Shown here one piece after another: positions 34,384-42,404 of a stretch of 64,000 nt of DNA (within the stretch, counting starts at the first letter, position 1; each line of letters opens with the position of its first letter). The notes below the pieces were generated by a model. It had not been told where the DNA came from and made no database searches. It saw only the letters and a program-made list of their open reading frames with translations. Both the position numbers and the translations under genes were made by a program. The stretch spans positions 261,557 to 325,556 of the forward strand of contig NZ_MUIN01000012.1 in assembly GCF_002080045.1 (NCBI RefSeq), given 5' to 3'. Source of the stretch: Pseudomonas sp. Bc-h (lineage in GTDB: Bacteria > Pseudomonadota > Gammaproteobacteria > Pseudomonadales > Pseudomonadaceae).

Positions 34384-35144
34384 TTCACCACCGCGCTGAA
34401 CTGGTTGCCACCGATGTCGCGCAACGACAACTGCGTCTCGCCGTCGCCTTCGATGTCGAACCCCAGGGTCGGGTTCTCGCTGACCGCCGGGAATAGTTCA
34501 AGATTCGCAAGCAGCTTGCCGTTGGCGTCCTTGAGCTGGGCCTGATTAAGGTAAAACTCGGGGATGCCGCTGACCATGCCGTTGTCCATTGGATGAGCGA
34601 TCTGCATCCGCAAGCGGCTGAAGCCTGCTTTGGGATAACGCCCGCCCAGCACCTCACCGATGTGTTCCTCCCAACCGGGTTGAGTGCGCACGACGCTGGG
34701 CGCAGTACAACCGCCACCGGCAGCTTCGATGCTGGTAGAACCGATATGCCACACGCCGTCGCGCGTCAGCACAGCGGCACGCAACGGCGTTGCCTGCTCG
34801 ATACGAATACGGATCGACAGCCACGGCAACACGCGGTCGATGGGTTGAAAGTCGACAATCTGCGGCAGCGGATTGAGCTCGGCCCAGGCGAGGATCCGCA
34901 CCACCTCATCCTTATAGGCCCGGGCGTCGATTTCGATAGGCACTTGCCGCGCGTCTTCGGCAAACGGCGGCGCGCGCAGCACTACCTTTTCATCGAAAAC
35001 GAAGGGCTGATCCTTTAGAAACTTCTGTTGATAGTAGGCCCACATCACCGACTTGACAGGGTCTTTGCCGGGGTCGGCCTGCGTCACATCCGCCAGACAA
35101 AGGAGCACGGCAAACCATGCTCCCCGTCCGAGGATGCGTTTCAC
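34380..35144 (-). CDS. Quinoprotein dehydrogenase-associated SoxYZ-like carrier
   Basis: A periplasmic protein of 254 residues with a signal peptide (ends TQA-DPGK). The N-terminal half is SoxY-like and contains GGGC with Cys146 at the position of the carrier cysteine; the C-terminal half is SoxZ-like (AGFSRLRMQIAHPMDNGM, ISPEFYLNQ-type strand). In sulfur oxidisers SoxYZ binds intermediates on this cysteine; the substrate in alcohol-oxidising clusters is unknown. It is coupled by four-base overlaps to both neighbours. Confidence 0.88.
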   Translation of the reverse strand: MKRILGRGAWFAVLLCLADVTQADPGKDPVKSVMWAYYQQKFLKDQPFVFDEKVVLRAPPFAEDARQVPIEIDARAYKDEVVRILAWAELNPLPQIVDFQPIDRVLPWLSIRIRIEQATPLRAAVLTRDGVWHIGSTSIEAAGGGCTAPSVVRTQPGWEEHIGEVLGGRYPKAGFSRLRMQIAHPMDNGMVSGIPEFYLNQAQLKDANGKLLANLELFPAVSENPTLGFDIEGDGETQLSLRDIGGNQFSAVVK

Positions 35145-36028
35145 TGATACATCTCCGGCACGTCGTAACGCATGCCGTAGGAAGCATAAATGCGTTGGAC
35201 CTCGCCCTCGCGAATTAGGGTCTCCAGCGCCTCTTCGATCGCATAGGCCAGCTGACGATTGCTTTCATGCACCGCCATGCCGATTTCCCACGTCTGCCGC
35301 CCCATGTTCGGGTAGGCATTTTCGGCCAGCGACCACTGATCGTCGTGGGCCTGATGCAGCTGCCAGTCGACCTCACCGCGCATCGCCATGACCGCATCGA
35401 CCTTGCCGTCATGCATCGCCTCAAACGCGCCTTGCACCGACGGAAAATGGTGCGTGCTGCCCCCGAACTGGCCGTTGAAGATCGACGTCAGGTAAAACGA
35501 CGGTACGCTGTCGATCTCGACCCCAATGGGATGCTCGGCAAACACCGCCACACTGGGCACGGCCTCCAGCCGCCTGCGGTCGAACGCCACTTGCCAGCGC
35601 TCGGTCTGGTACGGGCCGAACATCACCACATGGTCGTTTTCCAGCTCACCGACGTCATTGCGCTTCTGCGAGTAATCCTTGTCATAAGGCACGCGCATCA
35701 TCAGGTCGGCCAGTTGCTGGCCGCGCAACTGACTACCACGCCATATCAGGTCGCGCAGATCGTCATCGAGCTTTTCTCCCGGCGGCGCCCACATCAATTC
35801 CAGGCGCACGCCCAATGCCTTGGCCAGCGCCGTGGCGAGATCGACATCCACGCCCTTCGGCTGGCCGTCTACCTGAAAACTGTAGGGCGCAAAATCCTGA
35901 TACACCGCGACTTTAATCACTCCGGCAGCCACGATGCTGTCGTAATTGCGGACCTGCGCGTTGGCGGGCTGGAATATCATGCCCAGGCAAGCGCAGAGCA
36001 GGCAAAAAAGCGCTTTGAAAGCACGCAT
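35141..36028 (-). CDS. Quinoprotein dehydrogenase-associated substrate-binding protein (PedG/MxaJ-like)
   Basis: A periplasmic SBP-family-3 protein of 295 residues. The start at 36028 is chosen because it begins a clear signal peptide (about 24 residues, ends PANA-QVRNY); the longer frame upstream runs antisense to the cytochrome gene. MxaJ-type proteins are not amino-acid receptors but help maturation or function of PQQ dehydrogenases, and structural work on XoxJ supports a partner role with the dehydrogenase. It lies five bases after pedF and overlaps the SoxYZ-like gene by four bases. Confidence 0.88.
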   Translation of the reverse strand: MRAFKALFCLLCACLGMIFQPANAQVRNYDSIVAAGVIKVAVYQDFAPYSFQVDGQPKGVDVDLATALAKALGVRLELMWAPPGEKLDDDLRDLIWRGSQLRGQQLADLMMRVPYDKDYSQKRNDVGELENDHVVMFGPYQTERWQVAFDRRRLEAVPSVAVFAEHPIGVEIDSVPSFYLTSIFNGQFGGSTHHFPSVQGAFEAMHDGKVDAVMAMRGEVDWQLHQAHDDQWSLAENAYPNMGRQTWEIGMAVHESNRQLAYAIEEALETLIREGEVQRIYASYGMRYDVPEMYQ

Positions 36029-36033
36029 GCCGA

Positions 36034-36510
36034 TCAATCCTCGGTATGAACGCTGTCCAGGTACGTGCGCACCGCCCACAGTGCCTCCTGACTCAAGTAA
36101 TCCGCCATTTTCGGCATGTACACCCGACCATCGCGTACCGCACCGTTGCGCACACGCTCGACGAACCACTCATCACCCGTGGCGCCGACATCCAGATGGC
36201 GAAGATCAGGCGCGATGCCGCCGGAAATCGCTTCGAGCCCATGACATGCAGCGCAATTCTGGGTGTAGGCTGACTTACCGATCTCCAGCGCTTTGTCGTG
36301 ATCCTTCGATTCGCGATAAGGGTTTTCCGCGCGCCATTCAGGCCCCAGTTGTTCAAGACCATCGGTGGCGACGGCGTGGGGCACGACATCACCGTGGGCC
36401 TGAGCCAGATTGCTGACAAGCAGACCGCACAACATCAATGCGCCGACCAGCAACGTACGTTTCTGGTTCCGGGATTCGGTCTGAGGCTGGATCAGGTTTT
36501 TTGTTGTCAT
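36034..36510 (-). CDS. pedF: Cytochrome c550 PedF
   Basis: A periplasmic monohaem cytochrome of 158 residues, the likely electron acceptor of the quinoprotein dehydrogenase. A signal peptide (about residues 15-38, ends LAQA-HGDV) is followed by a haem site CAACH (about residue 86) and a distal Met in YMPKMADYLSQEALWAV. GAGG sits eight bases before the ATG. As first gene of the reverse arm it shares the divergent spacer and its palindrome at 36601-36614 with the forward arm. Confidence 0.92.
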   Translation of the reverse strand: MTTKNLIQPQTESRNQKRTLLVGALMLCGLLVSNLAQAHGDVVPHAVATDGLEQLGPEWRAENPYRESKDHDKALEIGKSAYTQNCAACHGLEAISGGIAPDLRHLDVGATGDEWFVERVRNGAVRDGRVYMPKMADYLSQEALWAVRTYLDSVHTED

Positions 36511-36598
36511 TGTTATGTCCTCAAGGGTGCATGCAAAAGCATGTCGTCATCTTAAGAACCGCCTCCCTCTCATCGAATGCTGCTTTGGTGGCCGCGCC

Positions 36599-36616
36599 TT
36601 ACTACCTTGGTACTGG
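36599..36616. promoter_or_regulatory. TTACTACCTTGGTACTGG motif in the pedF/SBP divergent spacer
   Basis: Eighteen bases identical at 17 positions to 40407-40424. The core ACTAC-CTTG-GTACT is a near-palindrome. It is 76 bp before the forward SBP start and 90 bp before the pedF start, so one site could serve both arms. Together with the pqqA site it defines a candidate regulon operator. Confidence 0.6.
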
Positions 36617-36690
36617 CAGACCCGTACCATCTGCATATTTCCCCTCCTCACCCGCATTTCTATGCTGGCCTCATCTGCATGGAGTGCCTT

Positions 36691-37860
36691 ATGCGCCAAC
36701 TGGTGATTCACCGATTACTCTGCTTTGCCCTCGCGGCCTGGCCGTTGCTGACGTTCGCCGCGGACGAGTCTTTGCAGGTGCGCATCGGTTATCTGGCGTA
36801 CATCCACGACACCGGGCCGATCCTGTCCAATGTCATCCCCGAACCGAAAGACGCCGGGCTGCGTGGCGCGGAGCTGGCCATTGTCGACAGCAACAGCACC
36901 GGGCGCTTTCTCAAGCACAGTTACAGCCTGACCAGCGCCAGTGCCGACAGCCCCGAAGCGCTGCTTGAGCAGGCCAAGGCACAGCACGACGACGGGCTGC
37001 GCCTGTTCGTGGTCAATGCACCGGTCGACACGCTGCGCCAGCTCAGTGCCGCCATGCCGGACAGCCTGCTGTTCAATGCGGGCAGTGCGGACGACAGCCT
37101 GCGCAGCACGTCGTGCCTGCATAACGTGCTACACACGTTACCCAGCCGGGCGATGCTTGCCGACGCGCTGGCGCAATTCTTGGCGGTGCGGCGCTGGAAA
37201 CGCTGGCTGTTGATCGTCGGCCAGACGCCGGAAGATCAGGCCTACGCCAATGCCCTGCGCCGCGCGGCAAAACGCTTCGGCCACAGCATCGTCGCCGAAA
37301 AAGCCTTCACCTTCGATAACGACCAGCGACGCAGCGCTCAGGCCGACATGCCGCTGTTCACCCAGACCGCCGAATATGACGTGGTGCTGGTGGCCGACGA
37401 ACGCGGCGACTTCGGCGAATACGTGCCCTACCAGACCTGGTACCCACGACCGGTGGCCGGCACTCAAGGCCTAACCCCCACCGGCTGGCACAAGACTGTC
37501 GAAACCTATGGCGCCGCGCAGTTGCAGAAGCGTTTTGAAGCGGCTGCCGGGCGCTGGATGAACGACCGCGATTTCGCTGCCTGGATGGCCGTGCGCAGCA
37601 TCGCCAGCGCCGTCACTCGCCAGCGCGGCACTGATGCCATGCAGATCCGCGAGCTGGAGCTGGGCGACAACTTGCCACTGGACGGCTTCAAGGGCAGCAA
37701 GCTCAGTTTCAGGTCCTGGAACGGCCAGCTGCGCCAGCCCATTCCCGTGGTGCAGCCACGCGCCCTGGTGACTACTTCGCCGCAAGACGGTTTTCTGCAC
37801 CCCGGAACGGAACTCGACAGCCTCGGTTACGACAAGCCGGAGGTGACCTGCAACTTTTGA
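36691..37860 (+). CDS. Substrate-binding protein of the PQQ-dependent alcohol dehydrogenase ABC system
   Basis: A secreted protein of 389 residues with a signal peptide (about 25 residues, ends FAA-DESLQ). It resembles periplasmic-binding-protein-like members (leucine-binding fold) confined to PQQ alcohol-dehydrogenase clusters and found with the ABC ATPase and PedC permease. The ATG at 36691 has GGAG seven bases upstream; an ATG 12 bases earlier is less likely. Its ligand is unknown. It is the first gene of the forward arm, followed after 55 bp by the beta-propeller gene. Confidence 0.86.
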   Translation: MRQLVIHRLLCFALAAWPLLTFAADESLQVRIGYLAYIHDTGPILSNVIPEPKDAGLRGAELAIVDSNSTGRFLKHSYSLTSASADSPEALLEQAKAQHDDGLRLFVVNAPVDTLRQLSAAMPDSLLFNAGSADDSLRSTSCLHNVLHTLPSRAMLADALAQFLAVRRWKRWLLIVGQTPEDQAYANALRRAAKRFGHSIVAEKAFTFDNDQRRSAQADMPLFTQTAEYDVVLVADERGDFGEYVPYQTWYPRPVAGTQGLTPTGWHKTVETYGAAQLQKRFEAAAGRWMNDRDFAAWMAVRSIASAVTRQRGTDAMQIRELELGDNLPLDGFKGSKLSFRSWNGQLRQPIPVVQPRALVTTSPQDGFLHPGTELDSLGYDKPEVTCNF

Positions 37861-37915
37861 CTGATTTCGTAAGCACCGCAGCATTCCAGACAATTCCAAC
37901 AACAAGGACCGCACC

Positions 37916-38875
37916 ATGCGCCGCACTCTGATTGCCACAGCCCTGCTGATCGTCGCGGGGCAAAGCCTGGCCGCCACCGCCTTCGTCTCCAACGAAAAGG
38001 ACAACAACCTGAGCCTGATCGACATGGACACGCTGCAGGTGACCCAGACCCTGCCCGTCGGCATGCGCCCCCGTGGCCTGCTGCTGTCCCACGACAGCAA
38101 GCTTCTTTACATCTGCGCCAGCGACTCGGACCGGGTGCAGGTGATGGACGTCGCCACGCGCAAGATCATCAAAGAGCTGCCGTCCGGCAAGGACCCCGAG
38201 CAGTTCGCTCTGCACCCCAACAATCGTTGGCTGTACGTCTCCAATGAGGACGATTCGCTGGTGACTGTGATCGACACCGAAACCTCGAAAGTGCTGGCAC
38301 AGGTGGATGTCGGCGTCGAGCCGGAAGGCATGGCGGTCAGCCCCGATGGCAAGTGGGCGGTGAACACCAGCGAAACCACCAACATGCTGCACTGGATCGA
38401 CACCAGTACCCAGACCCTGGCCGACAACACGCTGGTGGATCAGCGTCCGCGCTTCGTCGAGTTCAACAAGGACGGCTCGCAGCTGTGGTCGTCGGCGGAA
38501 ATCGGCGGCACGGTCAGCGTGATCGATGTCGCCAGCCGCAAGATCCTCAAGACCCTGAAGTTCGAGATCAAAGGCGTGCACCCGGACAAGGTGCAGCCGG
38601 TGGGGATCAAGATCACCGACGACGGCAAGTACGCCTTCGTCGCGCTCGGCCCGGCCAACCATGTGGCGGTGATCGACGCAAAAACCCTGGAGGTCGTTGA
38701 TTATCTGCTGGTCGGGCGCAGGGTCTGGCAGCTGTCGTTCACCCCCGACCAGAAGCAATTGCTCGCCACCAACGGGGTCAGCGGCGATGTGTCGGTGATC
38801 GACGTCGCCAGCCTCAAGGTGCTCAAATCGATCAAGGTCGGGCGTTATCCGTGGGGCGTGGTGGTAGCGCCATGA
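37916..38875 (+). CDS. PQQ-catabolism-associated YVTN beta-propeller protein
   Basis: A periplasmic protein of 319 residues with a signal peptide (ends SLA-ATAFV) and about seven YVTN-type repeats, recognisable as recurring V-x-V-I-D-x-x-T/S-x-K-V segments (VQVMDVATRKI, VTVIDTETSKV, VSVIDVASRKI, VAVIDAKTLEV, VSVIDVASLKV). A seven-bladed propeller of this family accompanies PQQ alcohol-oxidation ABC systems. Its biochemical role is not known. The stop overlaps the ATPase start by four bases. Confidence 0.88.
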   Translation: MRRTLIATALLIVAGQSLAATAFVSNEKDNNLSLIDMDTLQVTQTLPVGMRPRGLLLSHDSKLLYICASDSDRVQVMDVATRKIIKELPSGKDPEQFALHPNNRWLYVSNEDDSLVTVIDTETSKVLAQVDVGVEPEGMAVSPDGKWAVNTSETTNMLHWIDTSTQTLADNTLVDQRPRFVEFNKDGSQLWSSAEIGGTVSVIDVASRKILKTLKFEIKGVHPDKVQPVGIKITDDGKYAFVALGPANHVAVIDAKTLEVVDYLLVGRRVWQLSFTPDQKQLLATNGVSGDVSVIDVASLKVLKSIKVGRYPWGVVVAP

Positions 38876-39609
38876 GTGCGGCTTTGCAGGTCAACGAGCT
38901 GAGTTTTGCCTATGGCGCGCGGGAGGCATTACGCCAGGTTTCGTTCGCCCTCGCGCCAGGGCGGTTCGCCGCGTTGCTTGGGCCAAACGGAGCGGGCAAG
39001 TCAACCCTGATCGCTCTGCTGACCCGGCTCTACGACCTGCAAAAAGGCGAGATCCGCATTGGCGAGCACTCCTTGCGCCAATCGGCAAGACCGGCATTGA
39101 AGCAAATGGGCGTGGTGTTTCAGCAAAGCACGCTGGATCTGGACCTGAGCGTGGAACAGAACCTGCGTTATCACGCCGCACTGCACGGTTTGCCCCAGCG
39201 TGAAGTCAGCGAGCGGGTGGAACAGGAACTCACCCGTCAGGGCCTCACCGAGCGGCGACGCGAGCGGGTTCGCGAACTCAATGGCGGGCATCGTCGCCGG
39301 GTAGAGATCGCACGAGCGCTGTTGCACCAGCCACGCCTGCTGCTGTTGGACGAAGCCAGTGTAGGCCTCGATCCGGCGAGTCGCCTGGCGCTGAATCAAC
39401 ACGTTCGCAGCCTGTGTCGCGAGCAAGGCATCAGCGTGTTGTGGACCACCCATTTACTGGATGAAGTACACAGCGATGACGACTTGCTGATTCTGCATCA
39501 GGGTCGTCTGGTCGCCAGCGGCCAGGCTTCGGACGTCAGTGCCGAGCATGGCGGCGAACTGAACACCGTATTCGCCCTTTTGACCACTTCATCCGGAGCC
39601 ACTCGATGA
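38872..39609 (+). CDS. ABC transporter ATP-binding protein of the PQQ alcohol-oxidation system
   Basis: A 245-residue ATPase with Walker A GPNGAGKST (about residue 36), Q-loop GVVFQQSTLDLDLSV, and Walker B LLLLDEASVGLDP. The signature loop is LNGGHRRR instead of LSGGQ, an odd form that appears to be a feature of this exporter subfamily. With PedC it should form an ABC-2-type exporter; the cargo is unknown. The start at 38872 is fixed by the ATGA overlap with the propeller gene. Confidence 0.9.
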   Translation: MSAALQVNELSFAYGAREALRQVSFALAPGRFAALLGPNGAGKSTLIALLTRLYDLQKGEIRIGEHSLRQSARPALKQMGVVFQQSTLDLDLSVEQNLRYHAALHGLPQREVSERVEQELTRQGLTERRRERVRELNGGHRRRVEIARALLHQPRLLLLDEASVGLDPASRLALNQHVRSLCREQGISVLWTTHLLDEVHSDDDLLILHQGRLVASGQASDVSAEHGGELNTVFALLTTSSGATR

Positions 39610-40397
39610 GCGCTTATTGGCAGTGTTTCAGCGGCATCGTGCTGCGCGAATGGCTGCGTTTCGTGCTGCAACGCACCCGTTTTCTCAGCGCGCTGGTGCG
39701 CCCTCTGCTATGGCTGCTGGTATTCGCCGCCGGGTTTCGTGCAGCACTGGGCATCGCGATCATCGAGCCCTACGACACTTACATCCCTTACGAGGTGTAC
39801 ATCATTCCGGGGCTGGCCTGCATGATTTTGCTGTTCAACGGCATGCAGGGCTCGCTGTCGATGGTCTATGACAGAGAAATGGGCAGCATGCGCGTGCTGC
39901 TGACCAGCCCCCTGCCTCGGACTTTTCTGCTGGTGAGCAAGTTGTTGGCGACGTCGCTGATTTCCCTGCTGCAGGTCTATGCGTTTCTCGCCGTGGCGTG
40001 GATTTATGGGGTGCAGCCGCCCGCGTTCGGCCTGCTCGCCGTGTTGCCTGCCTTGCTACTGGTGGCGTTGATGCTCAGTGCTCTGGGGCTGTTGCTGTCC
40101 AATGCCATCCGCCAATTGGAGAACTTCGCCGGGGTGATGAATTTCGTGATCTTCCCGCTGTTCTTCATGTCATCGGCGCTGTATCCACTGTGGAAGATGC
40201 GTGAAGCCAGCGAATGGTTGTACTGGCTGTGCGCGATAAACCCCTTCAGCCATGCGGTGGAGCTGGTGCGTTATGCGCTGTACGAACGGCTGAACTCGCT
40301 GGCTCTGGCAGTGTGTCTGGGACTGACCCTATTGTTGGCGTGGCTGGCGGTGCTGACGTTCAACCCGCAGCATGCGGCGGTTCGCAAGCCAGGTTGA
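39606..40397 (+). CDS. pedC: ABC-2-type permease PedC
   Basis: An inner-membrane exporter subunit of 263 residues with six hydrophobic helices and the ABC-2 signature region GVMNFVIFPLFFMSSALYPLWKM. It is coupled to the ATPase gene by a four-base overlap. PedC of P. putida belongs to a phenylethanol-oxidation cluster with the same gene order. After its stop a TACTTTGGTACTGG motif starts the next transcription unit. Confidence 0.9.
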   Translation: MSAYWQCFSGIVLREWLRFVLQRTRFLSALVRPLLWLLVFAAGFRAALGIAIIEPYDTYIPYEVYIIPGLACMILLFNGMQGSLSMVYDREMGSMRVLLTSPLPRTFLLVSKLLATSLISLLQVYAFLAVAWIYGVQPPAFGLLAVLPALLLVALMLSALGLLLSNAIRQLENFAGVMNFVIFPLFFMSSALYPLWKMREASEWLYWLCAINPFSHAVELVRYALYERLNSLALAVCLGLTLLLAWLAVLTFNPQHAAVRKPG

Positions 40398-40406
40398 ACC
40401 GGCAAA

Positions 40407-40424
40407 TTACTACTTTGGTACTGG
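40407..40424 (+). promoter_or_regulatory. TTACTACTTTGGTACTGG motif upstream of the CxxxCW-protein gene
   Basis: The second copy of the 18-base motif found at 36599-36616 (one mismatch) starts ten bases after the pedC stop and lies 80 bp before the start at 40504. It indicates a separate promoter for the rhodanese-like gene and the response-regulator gene, which would make the regulator autoregulated. Confidence 0.6.
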
Positions 40425-40503
40425 TTTTCCTTTCTATGGTCGCATTCACAAAGCCGCGGGACTGGCTTGTAATGCGAGGCATAAGAAGAAAGGAATTCTC
40501 GCT

Positions 40504-41064
40504 ATGCCCCGTGCCTTGTCATTCGTCTGCCTGATTGCGCTAATCCTGGGTTCAAGCCCCATGATTCAGGCCGCAACGCCCGATCCGGACACCCCCTTGT
40601 TCAACGCCGACGGCTACCGGATCAAGCTGTATCGCAGCCCGACCCCTCAACGGATCGACGGCGCGCAGATCGTCGACACCGCACAGCTGCAAATGCTGCT
40701 CAAACAAAATCCCGAACCGGTGTTGATCGACGTCTATCGTCGGCAATGGCTGCAAGGCCGTTTCATCGAGGACGAACCCCACGCCAACCTCCCCGGCAGT
40801 CACTGGCTGGCCAATACCGGCGATGGCGAACTGGCCCAGAGCTGGATGGAATACTTCATTCTGAGCCTGCGCTCCCTGACTGACGGTCAAAAGGACACAC
40901 CGTTGGTGTTCTACTGTCGCGCCGATTGCTGGCTGAGCTGGAACGCGATAAAACGCGCCAATGCCCTGGGCTACAGTCATCTGTATTGGTACCGCGACGG
41001 CCTCGATGCCTGGCTCGCTGCCGGGCTGCCGGTAGAACCTGCTCAACCCGAACCCTTGCGCTGA
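40504..41064 (+). CDS. PQQ-catabolism-associated rhodanese-like protein with Cys-x3-Cys-Trp motif
   Basis: A periplasmic protein of 186 residues with a signal peptide (about 23 residues, ends IQA-ATPDP) and a rhodanese-like domain. The loop where rhodaneses carry the active cysteine reads VFYCRADCWLSWNA, so Cys-x3-Cys-Trp is conserved here. The family occurs only beside PQQ alcohol oxidation genes; a thiol or disulfide role is plausible but unproven. AGGA precedes the ATG, which was preferred to an earlier ATG inside the promoter motif region. The regulator follows after 31 bp. Confidence 0.88.
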   Translation: MPRALSFVCLIALILGSSPMIQAATPDPDTPLFNADGYRIKLYRSPTPQRIDGAQIVDTAQLQMLLKQNPEPVLIDVYRRQWLQGRFIEDEPHANLPGSHWLANTGDGELAQSWMEYFILSLRSLTDGQKDTPLVFYCRADCWLSWNAIKRANALGYSHLYWYRDGLDAWLAAGLPVEPAQPEPLR

Positions 41065-41095
41065 ACGGCATCGACAATAAGAAAGGTGAAAAACC

Positions 41096-41761
41096 ATGTA
41101 CAAGATCCTGATCGCCGACGATCACCCGCTGTTTCGCGAAGCCATTCACAACGTCATCAGCGACGGCTTCCCCGGCAGCGAAGTGATGGAAACCGAAGAC
41201 CTGGACAGCGCCATGGCCCTGACCAAAGGCAATGACGATCTGGATTTGATCCTGCTGGACTTGAACATGCCGGGCATGCACGGCCTCAATGGCCTCATCA
41301 ACCTGCGCAACGAAGCGCCGACCATTCCAGTGGTGATCGTTTCCGCCGAGCAGGACAAACAGGTGGTGTTGCAGGCGATTACTTATGGCGCTGTGGGTTT
41401 CATCACCAAATCGTCGCCACGCAAGCAGATGACCGAGGCCATAGAGCAGATTCTCAACGGCAATGTGTACCTGCCATCGGACATCATCCGCAGCCAGAAA
41501 AGCACCACCCGCCGCAGCAGCAACGATGCGCCGCACTTCCCGCCCGAGCTGCTCCAGGCATTGACCCGCAAGCAGTTGCTGGTGCTCGAACGCATGACCA
41601 AAGGCGATTCCAACAAACAGATCGCCTATAGCCTGGCGATTGCCGAAACCACAGTGAAAGCCCATGTATCGGCCATTTTGCGCAAGCTCAATGTGCATAA
41701 CCGGGTGCAGGCGATCCTGAGTGCCGGGGATATCGATTTCGCGGCGTATCTACGCAGGTAG
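41096..41761 (+). CDS. agmR: LuxR/NarL-type response regulator AgmR (ErbR/PedR1)
   Basis: A cytoplasmic response regulator of 221 residues. The receiver domain has the acidic pair in ADDHPLF, the phospho-acceptor Asp near residue 55 (LILLDLNMPG) and Lys in FITKSS. The C-terminal LuxR HTH covers about residues 155-215 (LTRKQLLVLERM, then NKQIAYSLAIAETTVKAHVS). It closely resembles AgmR/ErbR, which activates PQQ ethanol oxidation in P. aeruginosa and P. putida. No cognate kinase is adjacent; the ErcS-like kinase at the other end of the island is a candidate. Confidence 0.92.
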   Translation: MYKILIADDHPLFREAIHNVISDGFPGSEVMETEDLDSAMALTKGNDDLDLILLDLNMPGMHGLNGLINLRNEAPTIPVVIVSAEQDKQVVLQAITYGAVGFITKSSPRKQMTEAIEQILNGNVYLPSDIIRSQKSTTRRSSNDAPHFPPELLQALTRKQLLVLERMTKGDSNKQIAYSLAIAETTVKAHVSAILRKLNVHNRVQAILSAGDIDFAAYLRR

Positions 41762-41800
41762 CGGCTTCCATGATCTGCCAGGGCGATCCGCTGAAGCGGT

Positions 41801-41850
41801 CCGGCTTGCCGACGGAGGAAAACTTGAGGACGCCACCGCCGGCAAGCCGG
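41801..41850. repeat. Inverted CCGGCTTGCCG element
   Basis: CCGGCTTGCCG at 41801-41811 is complemented at 41840-41850 in the 151-bp space between the convergent agmR and thioredoxin-like genes. A related GTCCGGCTTGCTGGCGG sequence occurs near 27907. It is another palindromic intergenic repeat and could serve as a bidirectional terminator. Confidence 0.65.
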
Positions 41851-41912
41851 CCCCCTACGGGGATCCAGGGAGCCAAGCCAATCAGCCGTCAGACAGAATT
41901 GAAAACAGCCCG

Positions 41913-42242
41913 TCACCCCTGCTGCGCCAGCGCCTCGAACGCCTCCTCGATGTAACTCACCTTGGTCGGCCGCACCAGCCGTGCCACCTCCTGGCCGTCG
42001 CGCATGAACACCAGCGTCGGCCATAACTTCACCCGGAACGAACGCCCCAGCCGTTTGCCGCTGCCATCCTCGATTTTCAGGCGGCGTACCTGCGGGTATT
42101 CGGCAATCACCTCGCCTATCAAAGGCTGAGCGGCGTTGCAGTGGCCGCACCAGTTGGTGCCGAACTCAATGACGCTGGCGCCCTCCAGCGCGTCCACTTC
42201 AGCGCGGGTCAGGGTTTCAGGAACGTAAGGCTCGGTAGTCAT
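41913..42242 (-). CDS. Thioredoxin-family protein
   Basis: A 109-residue protein without a signal peptide, hence cytoplasmic, with one thioredoxin fold. The active site is TNWCGHCNAA (WCGHC instead of the classical WCGPC), and the cis-proline region reads FRVKLWPTLVFMRDGQEVARLVRP. GGGAG seven bases before ATG 42242 supports this start. It is divergent from the HxlR gene. A general thiol-reductase role is likely; partners are unknown. Confidence 0.9.
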   Translation of the reverse strand: MTTEPYVPETLTRAEVDALEGASVIEFGTNWCGHCNAAQPLIGEVIAEYPQVRRLKIEDGSGKRLGRSFRVKLWPTLVFMRDGQEVARLVRPTKVSYIEEAFEALAQQG

Positions 42243-42308
42243 TTGCAATCTCCCATCAGGTTGCGGGCAGTGTAGCGGCCTGCACAAAACCAGCGCAAAG
42301 CGCCATCT

Positions 42309-42346
42309 GTCACTTTCATATTAATAGTCACTTGCATAATGAAAGT
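42309..42346. promoter_or_regulatory. Direct and inverted repeats in the thioredoxin/HxlR divergent spacer
   Basis: GTCACTTTCATA at 42309 and GTCACTTGCATA at 42327 form a direct repeat with 18-base spacing. In addition ACTTTCAT (42312-42319) and ATGAAAGT (42339-42346) form a perfect inverted repeat. The AT-rich block is the natural promoter zone, 59 bp before the HxlR start, and probably the operator for HxlR on its own efflux operon. Confidence 0.55.
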
Positions 42347-42404
42347 CGCACGCTTAGATTATGACCATAATTTCTCGACAGTCATTGCTCTGGAGATCCC
42401 GGTC

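Noticed and set aside
34995..36169. Longer start for the PedG/MxaJ-like protein at 36169
   Set aside because: The extra 47 codons run over the cytochrome gene and would bury the signal peptide; ATG 36028 puts it at the N-terminus.
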